From NCBI GenBank assembly GCA_025738555.1, contig JAOVFP010000001.1, positions 7,502,001 to 7,566,000 of the forward strand: DNA of 64,000 bases, in the 5' to 3' direction. This DNA is from Cyathus striatus (Eukaryota > Basidiomycota > Agaricomycetes > Agaricales > Nidulariaceae). Shown in pieces: positions 11,326 through 22,948 of the stretch. The notes beneath the pieces are model-generated. The model had not been told where the DNA came from and did not search any database. It worked only from the letters and a program-made list of their open reading frames with translations. Positions within the stretch are counted from its first letter, which is position 1; every line of letters begins with the position of its first letter. Position numbers and translations under genes: made by a program.

Positions 11326-14300
11326 TCATCTCTGCATCAAAGCTGTAAGTCCTAATGTTCTTATCAAAAAGAGAAGCTGTTTAACTAACTGCATTAGTGT
11401 TCTTGTACTATAGCTTTCTGAAATTGTCAACTTCCCCAATTGCAGTTTCTTTTTTCTTGATACACAAGGTTTTGCAAAAAATATAGCTTTCATTAAAGTG
11501 TTTTCATCCTCACTAATATTGTAGAACTTGGCATAGTGCTCAATGGTCACAGTGGGATGACAAGATAGAATATGTGACCATAAGTTGTACTTCCAAATTG
11601 CTGGTGCATCTCCAGGGCAAATGTTACACTGAATAGAATGGTTTGTACAAGGCAAGCAGTATGAGTAAGTAGCTGCTTGGTTTAATTGGAATTTCTGCAA
11701 GTTAACACATTTTGATTTCTCCATACATATTTGTGTCTTCTTTCCTTTCATTACAAGATAAATTGTGCAGCCATTCATTGAACTCAGGCATAGGCTGCAT
11801 GCATTGTCTACATTATGAAGATGAACATTATGGAGAATGTGTGCCCCCATGTGTTTGAGTAGCTCTGGTGCACTGAGCTCTGCAATATCTACATTAGTGC
11901 AATACCTGTAAGTTCCGGCATCTGGTTCCCTTTTATTAATACCATTGGTTTCACATGCAAAACAAGCACCTAAGTAATGTTAAGTTGAATTGTAATTTGT
12001 TTGTTTTGTTAATATACCTCCTTGAGCTCTATAGGAAAATGAATCACTTATTGGAATAACTGGCAGCTGCTCTCTCTCACTTTGAATACATTCAAAAAGA
12101 AGTGCAGCAAATCCACACAATTCTGAAGTCTGAAAGGTGTAAGTGTTTGTACCAATATGTCAATATTTGGATGCAGCAAGTACTACAGGATCAATAACAT
12201 TGAACCAACATCTGTTGGCATTACAATAGCTTCCTTGTGGCTCAAAGATTCCATTCCATTTCCAGTCAGGTCCATCTGGCTGTTGTGATACATTACAAAG
12301 AACAACCTTCATGACTTGGGCATGAATTTTAATGTTTGGCTTGTGTAATAGAGTGGTAGAAATGTAAGCAACATCACTATTGCCATGGTGAATCCCTTTT
12401 ATCTGAACAACAGCTAGAAAAACAGAGTTCTCATGTCATGAAAGTCCAATCTACCTTGGAAGGCATTAAGCCTTTACTCTTGCAATAATGCACTGTAAGA
12501 TAATTGTAAGATAGTACTGAAAATATTACAATGATACCACAATTCATTGTAAGGTATGGGCTGTCCTATAGTGGATTATAGTGCCACCAGTACTATACAA
12601 GAGATCTTAAGGTATATCTAAGATTAAGGCACAATTCCAAGGCAAAAGAAACACTATTCCACTCCTATATTCCATTGCAACATGCCTAGTGTGTACGTGT
12701 TGTGAAGGTGTGTTTGTTGGCTGTGGGCTTGCCTCTGGTGTGTTGGTGGTGCTGCCATGTTGGATTGCTTGTCTAAATTACCATTAGCCAGAATGAAAGT
12801 AATTTTCTATGAATGCCAAAATATAATTCTATTACTTACTGTGATGGTTATATTTTATAAGGTTTGTGACACGGATTAACATTGTGAAGTGGTGGTGAGT
12901 AAAATTAGATAGAATTATGGAAAAGCATAGAGCATTCAAGCCTAACAGGACACAGCCCAGAACATAGAGCTAAGACTATGCAAGATCCAGTTGAGTGCTG
13001 ACTAAAGCACCTACCTAAGATGTATAAAAGAGCAACTCTAGCAAGGGCATTTACATGTCAAGTCTTCATGACTTGACTGAAGGACTAGTATAGCCTGTAG
13101 GTAAGTTACATAGTTTAAAGGTAGGCATGGTATGATCTGGTAAGTACTATTCTTAGTGCAATGTGTGTACTAATTAATATGTATCACTTATCTACCTAAG
13201 TAGACAGTAGTATTAGCGTACTGTATGTGTATAGGATGAATAAAATATGATTGTCTATTTAATACTCACTGAAAAATTTCGCATATGATGGAAATTTATT
13301 TGAACATTTATTTTTACCTTTTTGGAATATTCTTATACAAGCTTAAAGGTCATTGAATGACATTGACTTCATTGTAAGACTCAGTACTGAGCTTTACAAG
13401 TTATCAGATTTGTTAAAGTGCATTATGGGGCTCACTGCATGTCCCTCAATGCCATTTAAGATTTCATCCTCTTGGGGGGCAGGAAATGCCCTAAGGCATT
13501 AAAATGTACTGTAATGCATTGGGTGGCAAACTAGGTTTTTGTGACACACATCACACAAGCATCACTGCTGGATCCTCAATTGAGAGCCCCAGTTGATTGT
13601 TTTCAATGGAAGTCATTGCATACAAGTCTTCCAGGCTTTTTGAGTCATTAAATTGTGAGTAACCATGCACATGCTTCAACCATTCTTTTGAGTCCAATGT
13701 TGCTAATGGGCTAGAGAAGAGATGTAGTACATTTGATTTATGTATCTTTTTTGGTCATGTGTCTGTGCTAGAGCTTCTAACCAAGATACACAGTTCAAAT
13801 GTTTGGTGCTGCTAATCAATGTCTTTGAGAAGCTTGGTCTCTGCCATTCCTACAAAGTCATCAACATCTGAGTTAATGTCTAGCCCATCAAGACTAGTAG
13901 CAGTAGAACCAAATGAGGTTTCAGCATTATAATTCAGTGGTACATCTATTTCTTCTTCCATTTCTGCTGAGTTGATCTTTCCATGTACCAAGACCACTTT
14001 TCCTTCCCCAAATGAACATAATATATTGTAACCACCAGTCTTTTCCCTCATATCAAATGGAATTGATAAACCAAAGTGATGAAGATCATCCTCTGCTCTC
14101 TGGTGGCCATCTTTCCAGCATGATTCAAGAACAATGTGCTGAACTTCAACATTCCCTTTCCAATTGCTGGGACTGATGTGATTATATTTGCTATTTATAT
14201 CATCTGAGTTATCTGAAAGAGGTCATAGCAATAGTCTACAAGAATTTCCCCCCCAATCAGGGTGTTCTTCTAATATATTAATGCATTGCACAGCACTATC

Positions 14301-15930
14301 AATATGATTCATTAATTGTGATTGATCAGTATTGGTATCTCCACCAACCATTGTTTGTACTTTCCCAAAGACCTTTTCAAGACCACCTGTGCCAAGTAGA
14401 ATAATCCAAAACTTTGATGAGGGATTGTCTATTTGTGTTTTGGCTACACTGAAGTAGACATTTTTGATCATGGACATAGCATCAAAATATAGTTGGACTG
14501 GAATAAAATCACCCTTGTTGCCATGATAAAGAGCTAAAATCAAATGTGCTGCAGCACTCAAATATGTGAGCTGTTGATCAAAAGACAACTTGATGTTCAA
14601 GAAGGAAATAGTAGACTTTTCCAAGGAGTTAAAGAACATGACAAGTAGTGACAGTGGTGGGGCATGCATTCAGTTCACACTCTTTAAGTGATGAAATCAC
14701 ATTCAACAATTTTATCATTAAAATGACATCTTGTTTGTCATTTGGTGACAAAAGCAAGTTAATTGTTGTTGAGAACAGACCAAGAGAGAGAAGATGTCCA
14801 TGAAGAATCTCAACTGTGATCAAAACTCCATCAATTAACAATCCTTTTTGGCAAAGATCTGTATTGTGGAATCATTTAAGAACATGTTTCCAATCAAAGT
14901 CACATGTCAATCCATCCTGTCTGCAAAGTATATTGAATAAAGGGAGTGGCAATAGGAGCTTGAATAATTTGCTATCAGCTAAAGGCTTCTCACAAAATGT
15001 CAGTGCAACAAGTGCAGCACAGTGACATGAATCACCATCAGAAGCAATACAGTATAACTGCCTATCAGCACCAAGACCAGATCTGAGAGCCACTGCTGCA
15101 CTCTGCAAAAGATGCTGTTGCTCTGGGACAGTCTCATGCTTGCAACTCCCACTAATAATGAAGGGCTTTGCTGCATATTCAGAGGGTAAGGATGATAAAG
15201 CAGAACATGCAATAACAGCTGCCTGAAATACATTAGAAAGTCATATAAAATAGATTAATATAATTGCTTACTTCTGTGGCTAGGTGAATCTCTGGCTTTG
15301 TTAAACAATCTAGTACAATATCTGCTTGAGTTTCAGTACAAAACTCTAATGAGCACTTACTTCCATGCTCCCCTGACTAATAGTTAGGTATGACCAAGGG
15401 GTTGACTCTGAAACATTCTGGTCAAGCAGTCTAAACTATATTCCAGCTACAATATCATGGTTATGGATTTGATAGCAACTGATATAAGGAGATGGCTTTT
15501 CCTTGGAAGATTAGAATTTCATTCATGAGAACAAGAGTGTGATCACAGAATTAACTTGTTCTGGTTCACATGAACATCCCAAGGTGGTTCTCTATTGGTG
15601 TGAATTAGAAATGGATATAATGAGAATGGATGATTATCAACTGGAAGCACAAGTTCATATCCAGGGCAGTCATTTGCAGGCAATGTTTTGCAATGGCACC
15701 CATTCCTGCATACATAAAAATAGATGGTTCAGGTAGTGGCTGCTGCATTTCAAACAGAGTGCTGGGAGGTGGTACAACCTGTTGCACATTGACAATATTG
15801 AGATTAAATTGAGTTGGTTGAGCTTTTTTTGTGAAAAAGCTTGAGATAGGTCATGTGTTGGACTGCTTAGATACATTTTCATGATGTCCACTACAATTGA
15901 GATGTTTTTTCCAATTGCCTTCACCACCAC
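11326..15930 (-). pseudogene. decayed transposase of a family expanded in Agaricomycetes
   Basis: Read on the minus strand, pieces of one long protein appear in order. At about 15350, EHGSKCSLEF. At 14872-15233, IASDGDS (a likely catalytic Asp region) and LTCDFDWKHVLKRFHN. At 14223-14669, LSAAAHLILALYH, DFIPVQLY and LEKVFGKVQTMVGGDTN. At 13812-14051 there is an acidic segment. At 11326-11850 come a Cys cluster (CSLCLS, PCTN) and QCNICPGDAPAIWKYN. I recognise these blocks from a very abundant family of Agaricomycete hypothetical proteins. The D/KH-LKR-N block and the LFG-R-MVG-N-type block resemble the P-element/THAP9 pattern. Frame changes and stops break the gene in many places, so it is not functional here. 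That this family is a transposase is supported by its lying between the inverted repeats and target duplication of a 6.5-kb element. Confidence 0.65.
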
Positions 15931-16403
15931 ATCCTATTTTGATGTCAATCTTGCAAATATTGCAATAGTGTGTAGAATTTTCATTGAATTCACTCAGCTA
16001 TCATGTTCAAATGTTGATTAGATACCATATTAAAGAAGAGTGATTCCAGGGACTTACACTGCTCTTCTTTTTTGATTTTGTCATCACAATAGACAGTAAA
16101 AATGGACTGTTTGCTTGACACCCATGTAATGCAGATCATGAAACTTATATACTAGTAAATATCCCATTGACCACTATTTTTGACATACAATCAAGCTTTT
16201 GGTTATTGTTACAATTGTATTTGACCCAACTTACCCACTTACAGTAAATATCACTTAAGAACAATTATTTGTTCCACCCAAATGAGGGTAAATTGGGGTA
16301 AAACATTGTCACATAACTACACATTATTTCACATTTAAGGTATCCTCTCTGACACACCCACCCCCTACCCTGTGTCTCGGAATTTGCTAGCTGACACCCC
16401 TTG

Positions 16404-18107
16404 ATTTCAATTGCACCACTTGTACAGCTCAAGACTGCTGGTGCCTCTGAGACTACTGGGGCTTCTGAGACTATTAGTGCTTCTGAGACTACTGGGATTT
16501 CTGAGATTACCTGGCTACAATTCCAAGTGAATCAAGTGAATCTGAGGACAATAACTTGGAGGCTGAACATGGCAGTGGAACTGAGAATGTAAGTCAGGAT
16601 AGCAACAAGGAAGATGAAGATAAAGACAATAGTGATGGTGTTAATGTTGATGATAATGAAGAAGAAAGAGAAGAGGTGTGTGTAGATGGGAAGTATAACA
16701 GTTTGGTCAAGATTGAGGAGGAAGATGGAGAGATGGAAGAAGAGAAAGGGGATGAGGACAATGTGGCTGTTGTAGGGCAATGGATATTGGTATGTGCTAT
16801 TTATTTATTTGTACCTTTTCTAAAATGCTTGTAGACTCTGCATTAGCCTCTGAACCTGTACCTACAAAGGAAGAATTGAAAAGTACATCCAGGACTACTG
16901 GTATTTGCACTTACTTTTGCCTTGGTAATAGAATTGCTGATAAAAATTTATAGGAGGCATACTTTGAGGATGAGCTCAAGGAAATAATTTTAGATTTGCT
17001 GATAATATGGATGAAAGTTCATCCATGATTGTAGACCCTAAGGGATTTGTTTACATCACACTCTTGGATGAATCTCCCTCTTTCAACCCAACTTTATTGA
17101 ATGCTGAAGTACTACCCCAAGCTGTACCAGCTGTAGTAAACTCTTGCCTTAAAGCAGTATTGGACTCAGTTGCAAAATGAATGCCTATTATTAAGTGTGG
17201 GATTAACTTGGCTTAAAGTTACTTGTTGACTAATATTATATAGCTCAAAATAGGCTTATTATGTATTTTGACACTGACACTGCATGCATGCCTCGATATT
17301 TCAAAGCTATTTCACGTTGAAATATCAAGGTGTGCATGCAGTGTGAATGTGGAATCTGGGTTATCTTTGAACATTTCAATAATATTGAACACACTGATAC
17401 TGTTAAGTGGACTTCAAGGATGAATGATATGGCACTATATCTGGCTGCTGTAATGTGATTTTACTTATATTTATGCCAAATTATTATGATTGCTTAGATC
17501 TCTGTAAAGGAAAATGTGAATTTCCACTTAGCAAGAAGCATAGGCAGTACCATTGGAATATCAACAACATTTAAGAGCAGTGACAATGCCTCTGGATCTG
17601 GATCTGTTATTACTGAGGACAATTCTGATATCTTTGATAGACTTACTAAGAAGCAAGAGCTCATCATCTCCATTTATAAAGTGGACAAGTCCCTTCTTGA
17701 ACATAAGAATTGGTCCATTCAGATAGCATGGAAGATCTACCAAGAGGTACAACAAGTCAAGAATTTGGTAGAAACAAACCAACAGATGTGGCCTGCTGAT
17801 ATGGACAAACCACTTACTAAGGACTTGCATAAGATTTCTGGAGCTGCTGGAACCTCTTGGCATCACTGGGATAAAGTCTTTAAAGTTTATATCTAGCTAC
17901 CTAGACATGGAAGAGTGGCTGAGCAGCACAACCCCTCTTGATGCTAAGACAACCCATGAGTTATGGGGCTTGGAGAAGACAGCAGGTTTTACTCGAGTGG
18001 ACTTGGAACATTGGATTATGAGAAATAAAAATATCAGTGCTGGAAAGGGGAGGCAGAAGGCAGAAGGAGAGAAGACTAAGAAAGGATCTGGTTTAAAGAA
18101 GAAGTAA
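16404..18107 (+). pseudogene. outer KDZ accessory gene, 3' part
   Basis: This continues the reading frame that is broken at 9910. It begins with four imperfect ASETTG-type repeats (16430-16510), then an acidic Asp/Glu-rich stretch (16556-16790) and several short exons. A better conserved segment at 17516-17896 contains DIFDRLTKKQELI and SWHHWDKVF. The gene ends in a Lys-rich tail at 18105. Gene order (accessory gene, then transposase, same strand) matches the inner KDZ copy. Product unrecognised; its basic tail and acidic middle suggest a nucleic-acid-associated partner, which is inference. Confidence 0.45.
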
Positions 18108-18170
18108 ACAAATTTTTGAAAGATAGCAATTTTTCCCTTTAAAATCTATATCAAATGTACTTTTAGTTTC

Positions 18171-20182
18171 TTGTATATTTGTGTATGGCTACTTGGACTA
18201 CTCTATGAAATAGTTATTCAACATTATTGGCTGCTTGCACTTGCATATTTACATATGGCTTATGGTATAGGATCTGAACAAGAATTTCCTATGCTTAAGT
18301 TTGCAAAATTTAGTTCATTTATTCAAGAAACATTTGGTTCAGAAATAAGCCTATCAACTGTTTTATTTTTGATGTTTACATTAACAAAAAATATTGAATT
18401 GCTAAATTTGCATGCAAGGCAGCAGTAACATGAAGGAAATAATAGAAGAACTCAAATTTCAAGTTGGATGAATGTCTTGGCAGCTACTGTTCACACTGTT
18501 CTTGGTGATAAAACAAAGTATTTATTTTCAGAAAATCAGATTCCAACTATAGTTGATGATGATGAAGTAATTTCAGAAATTGCAATTAAGCTGGATAAAT
18601 TTGCAAAGTTTTTGGGACTGCATCCTTATGATGATGATGGTTACTTTACCAGGAGCTTGGGCCTATCTCAGAGAGAAAAATTACCCCTGTATGTCTTATA
18701 TGCCCCACATTTATGTGGTGTGTTACAAATCTTGTGATGGTCATTCATTAAGGCAAAATTCAAAATATTCTGATATCCTCTAAGTTACTTTAATTGAAGG
18801 AACAAAATTGTATTGCAATGCACATATATTAACTGGTCATTATTCAGGATGTAATACAATTTATTATGCAGATCATAAACATATTAATATTATTGGTCAA
18901 GAGCCTCAGACAGAATGCTTGAATGATGCACATTATATAAAAATTGGGACACATCTATGGGTAGATCATGTATTCTCAAAAGCAATTATGATTGCCACAT
19001 ATAGCTTTCATGCATCTACTGCAGCCTATGCAGAGTTCTGGACAAATAGCTATGGTGATAATAAAGAATTAAGCCACCAACAAGTTTGGAATGCATTTAT
19101 TGAAGAATCAATTCATACTGTGAGCACAGCATCTGATAAGCAATTTGTAGTTCATGATGGTCTATCCACTAAAGATATTACTATCAAAGCATATGAATAG
19201 CTTGGAGAGAGTGGAAAAATAAATCTGGCTTCAAACCACAGTTGTGTAGAATGTACTCAACCATATAAATCAACTGCAGATACTATGGAGAATATAAACA
19301 ATAATGTATCATCTGAAATGGCTTCTTCAGTAAAAATGATTGTTATTGATGGTGTTGTAATGGGACCAGTTCACTGTGCAATGGAAGGTTGTTCTGCTAA
19401 CATATCTAATCACTGTGGTGGTGTATTCTGTAGACATCATAATATTCAATATGAAGCAAAGTGCCATGTGAAGGGTTGTACCAGACAGAAAGTTCATGGT
19501 ACTGAAGCAAGTGAAATTCATCAAGAAATATGGAATAAACACCATTTAAATTATAGCTCAGCAGGTCTTTCTGGAATAAGATGAGCATTACAATATTGCA
19601 ATGAGAATTTGTCTTGGCTACCTAGAATAAATCACACTCATCAACCACATCATGAAGAACAAAATGGTGATGATTCTAATACTTGTAAAACATACTTTTC
19701 TCCAAATTGTTATTATGTGTAGAGACAACTTGTGCTCCATGTGGTGTTGTCATTGCATGGATTAGATTTGTTAAGTCTGAATCCTCAAGACAGATTTTAG
19801 AATTTTTAAATATGGTTTTTCCTGATCCTGAATTACAACCAGCATATATATGCATTGATAAAGCATGTCTTGTTCTTTGTTTTGTTGTTGACAGTTATCT
19901 CTATACAAACCATAAAGCAGATGATGATCTTTGCCACACATACTGCAATCCTGCACCTAATGATGGTTCTGCTCCCAATCTTGTAATAATTGATCGTGAT
20001 CATAATGGAAATCCATATTTCAAAAGAGCCTTTAATACACAGATGAGTTTATATACTTTAAATTGTATTTAATATTAATATTATGAAAGGCTTGTGAACA
20101 ACTCAATGCTTGGCTTGATAGATTTGAATCAATACTCAAAAGAATGACTGTATCAAATTTCAACTGGTTTATGCATGCAATG
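18171..20182 (+). pseudogene. outer KDZ transposase (CxC5/CxC6), 5' part
   Basis: The translation matches the intact inner copy throughout: STVLFLMFTLTKNIELLNLH, the YYADHK end of the CxC5 region, FHASTAAYAEFW, the CxC6 start VVMGPVHCAMEGC, and CVETTCAPCGVVIAWIRF. It is broken by stops at 18426 (TAA), 19198 (TAG) and 19582 (TGA), each at a Gln or Arg position. There are also frame changes near 18730 and 19690 and a deletion of about 13 codons before FVVDSYLY. The intron donor near 20041 also looks mutated. The gene stops at HAM (20174-20182), where the inner KDZ element is inserted. The last exon lies at 28306-28409. Confidence 0.75.
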
Positions 20183-20207
20183 AGGTTATTACACTCCTCC
20201 ACGAAAT

Positions 20208-20292
20208 CATGTAGACTCCATGTAGATTCCACCTGGACTCCGGGACTCCACCTGGACTCCACCTGGACTCGGACTCCACCTGAATTCTTGGT
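20208..20292. repeat. left subterminal repeats of the inner KDZ element
   Basis: About five copies of a CACCTGGACTCC-type word lie directly inside the left terminus. The same word in reverse complement occurs about seven times near the right terminus. Confidence 0.7.
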
Positions 20293-20354
20293 GGAATTTC
20301 CAGTAGAATCTTTGTACATTAGATTTATTACTCTTACTTATATTTAATAATAAA

Positions 20355-20437
20355 AAAGTACCCCACAGTGGTTTGAACTCAAGACCTGGAGAGCTAACTA
20401 TGCACATACTTACCACTAGGTTATTGGACCTTATGAA
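20355..20437 (-). other. tRNA-like sequence with Pol III boxes
   Basis: On the minus strand, ACCTAGTGGTAAG resembles an A box and TTGAGTTCAAACC, about 35 bp further on, resembles a B box. The acceptor and T stems do not pair well. The matching position and similar 5' sequence in the outer KDZ copy (6062-6165) argue for a shared tRNA-derived module. Confidence 0.4.
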
Positions 20438-20869
20438 ACTAGTAATGTCTATTCTACTTAGCTAGTTCTGCGCTCTTATCACATGCCACACAAATAACAA
20501 TTTTTACATTTGTTTTTTTCGGTCAACGACATATTCTTCTCACCACAACATCTTCCCCATCAACGTCAGTCCCTCTCTACTCTCAACACCTGTCCCACTT
20601 CTCAACACCCACCCCTCTTCTCAGTGCCCATCCCTCTCAATGCCCGTCCCTCACAGCACCTGCCAGCCTCAACGTTCAATGGACAACCCGTGACAATCGA
20701 GCGTCAACGTTGTTCGTTGTCGATGCCAACGCAGCATCGCCAAACATCGGGATCAGGTAAGCCGCCTGCTTTACTCGCCTTAATTGTCCCTCACTTCACC
20801 TCCCCCTACCTAGCCTTCTCCGTTGCGCATTGACAATGATAATGACGACAATGATACAACATTGTCATT

Positions 20870-22370
20870 GATGCCACTTTCTCAAGCCCATTCTCGTCAC
20901 CACCGACACTCACCACCTCCACCTCCACCTCCATGGCATCACCAACGCCACATCATGCATCAGGCCCCTCCTCCCTCCCTTTCCGCTGCGTCATGATGAC
21001 GACACACCTACTCTTCCCCCCCCTTAACCTGCATCAAGACAGATGACAGCTGCAACTGACAGTGTCCATTGTCCCCATCCAAACATTTTTGCTATGCAAT
21101 CGTCCCCTGCTGTATCACACGTTGATGCCACGACATCGACTTTCCAGCATGATGCAGCCGCCACCTTCGTCCCTTCTCCGCTCCCCTTTCCCCTGTCATT
21201 TCAGCAGGGTAGCGGTCTCTACCACTGCACCAGCATGCTGTTCCCATCTCACCCCTTGTCTCGCTTCCTCAACAGCCCTCGGCCAATACCCAAGCCTCCT
21301 CTCCTCCCTCCTTGACCTTCCAGCCCTTCCCCCTTCCACTCCCATCACTTCCTCAGGGGGAGGCATAGGAGCTATCGCTCCCACCACTATCACCACACCG
21401 TCTCTGGTCTCATTACTGTGTTGACGACCCACGTCTATGTACCTCCTCCACCAACCACCACCACCTGTTCGTGTTCCGCCAGTACCAGCACCGCCTCGAC
21501 CACGACCACTTCTCCACTATCACCACCACCACCACCAGCACTGACCCCACCATGACCTCTCTGCGTATGATGACAACGACCTCTCCTCATACCACCTCCA
21601 CCAGCACCTCTCCACGTACCACCAGCACCTCTCCTCGTACTGCCAGCACCACTCCACCTCCACCACGACCTCTCGTATCGCCAGTACCTACCACCACCAT
21701 GACCTCTTCTCGTACCGCCAGCGCCGACACCAGCACCACCTCCACCACGACCTCTCCGAATACTGCCAGCACCACCACCACATTGGTACATCAAGGAGGT
21801 TGGCGGCGTGACGTACCGACGACGAGAGAGGAGGATGGCATGGAGATGAGAGGAGAGGGCATGATGTGCTGATGATGATAAGAGAAGAGTAGGATGGCGT
21901 GGAAGGGAGACAGCGTTGTGCCAACGATAACGAGAGGAGCAGGATGGCTTAGACCTCTCCATGTACCACCACCACCATGACATCTCCTCATACCGCCAGC
22001 ACCACCACCACGACTGCCTCCACCACGACCTCCCCGCATACCACCACCCACCATGACCTCTCTGTGTACCACCACCACCACCGCCTCTCCGTATGTCACC
22101 ACCACGACCTCTCCTTGTACCGCCAACACCAGCACAGCACTGCCTCCACCACGACCTCTCCGCGTACTACCACCACCACCAACTCTTTGAGTACCACCAG
22201 CACCATCACCCCTCTGTGTACCACTACCACCACCTCTCTTCGTACTGCCACCTCCAGCACCTCACTGTGCATGTACCACCGTGCCGTCACCACCACCTCT
22301 CCCTCACTGCATACCACTGCTACTACCTCACCATGTATCACTGCGCCTTCACCACCACCCCTCTCCACAT
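20870..22370. repeat. CCACCA/GACCTCTCC minisatellite
   Basis: A C-rich diverged tandem array with recurring CACCACGACCTCTCC and TACCGCCAGCACCA words. It is interrupted at about 21780-21960 by a non-repeat stretch. All open frames across it, on both strands, translate into Thr/Ser/His or Gly/Val/Arg repeats and are not genes. Unlike most of the nest it still contains CpG. Confidence 0.6.
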
Positions 22371-22948
22371 CTCCACATATTAGTTATTGTATTAATATTA
22401 GTGTAGATTGTCTATGTATTAATATTAGTGTAGATTGTCTTTGTATTAATATTATAGTAATAACTTGTTTTAACTGTAATCTGTGAGATTGTAAGTGAGA
22501 GTGCAGAAGTAATATAAAGTGAGGTTGTGGGTGCATACAGCTGGATTATTAATAAGTACAGTGTGAGGCTGCAAGTGCATGTAAGTTATTAATATAGTAC
22601 AAGGCAAGGAGCAAGCGCATGCAGATGCAATCGCTTCTCATATATTATTATTACAGCTCAGGGATACAAGCACGTGCAGAGGCAATCGATTCAATAGCAA
22701 TCTATTTAGACCGATGTTGGTCTATTTTTAGTAAATTGAATGTAGGCGCATGCTGTGAACCTTATTGGATTCCGTTCTATTTTTAACTTTTTGAATCAAT
22801 ATGTGCCAGACCATAATATAATTAGATTCTCACATATAGTAAGCTTTCTAAGTGATGAAATCTTTCTTCCCTTCCCACTTTGATCCACACTGTGATTACT
22901 GTTCTGCCCCTCACCTGCTCTTCAATTTCACTATCCACTGTGTCAAGT
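22371..22948. other. leader region of the inner KDZ accessory gene
   Basis: No gene is seen. Three tandem copies of TATTAATATTAGTGTAGAT-like sequence occur at 22382-22450, and the words GTGCATGCA and GCAATCG recur to 22760. Confidence 0.4.

Larger units (their letters stand above)
9911..16403 (-). mobile_element. 6.5-kb DNA transposon with 8-bp target duplication
   Basis: The termini are a perfect 13-bp inverted repeat, CAAGGGGTGTCAG at 9911 and its complement at 16391-16403. They are flanked by an exact 8-bp target duplication, ATTTCAAT (9903-9910 and 16404-16411). The interior carries one minus-strand transposase pseudogene (about 11326-15930) and an 865-bp foldback MITE (10051-10915). Eight-bp duplications are typical of hAT, P and KDZ elements. 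The transposase resembles P/THAP9-like enzymes more than hAT, but that is my inference. The element split the accessory gene of the outer KDZ transposon. Confidence 0.8.

Noticed and set aside
20355..20437. Functional tRNA gene on the minus strand
   Set aside because: A- and B-box-like words are present but acceptor and T stems do not pair; kept only as a tRNA-like module.
21043..22486. Several overlapping open frames of 60-180 codons on both strands
   Set aside because: They follow the CCACCA/GACCTC minisatellite, with Thr/Ser/His repeats on one strand and Gly/Val/Arg on the other. No domain or intron structure.
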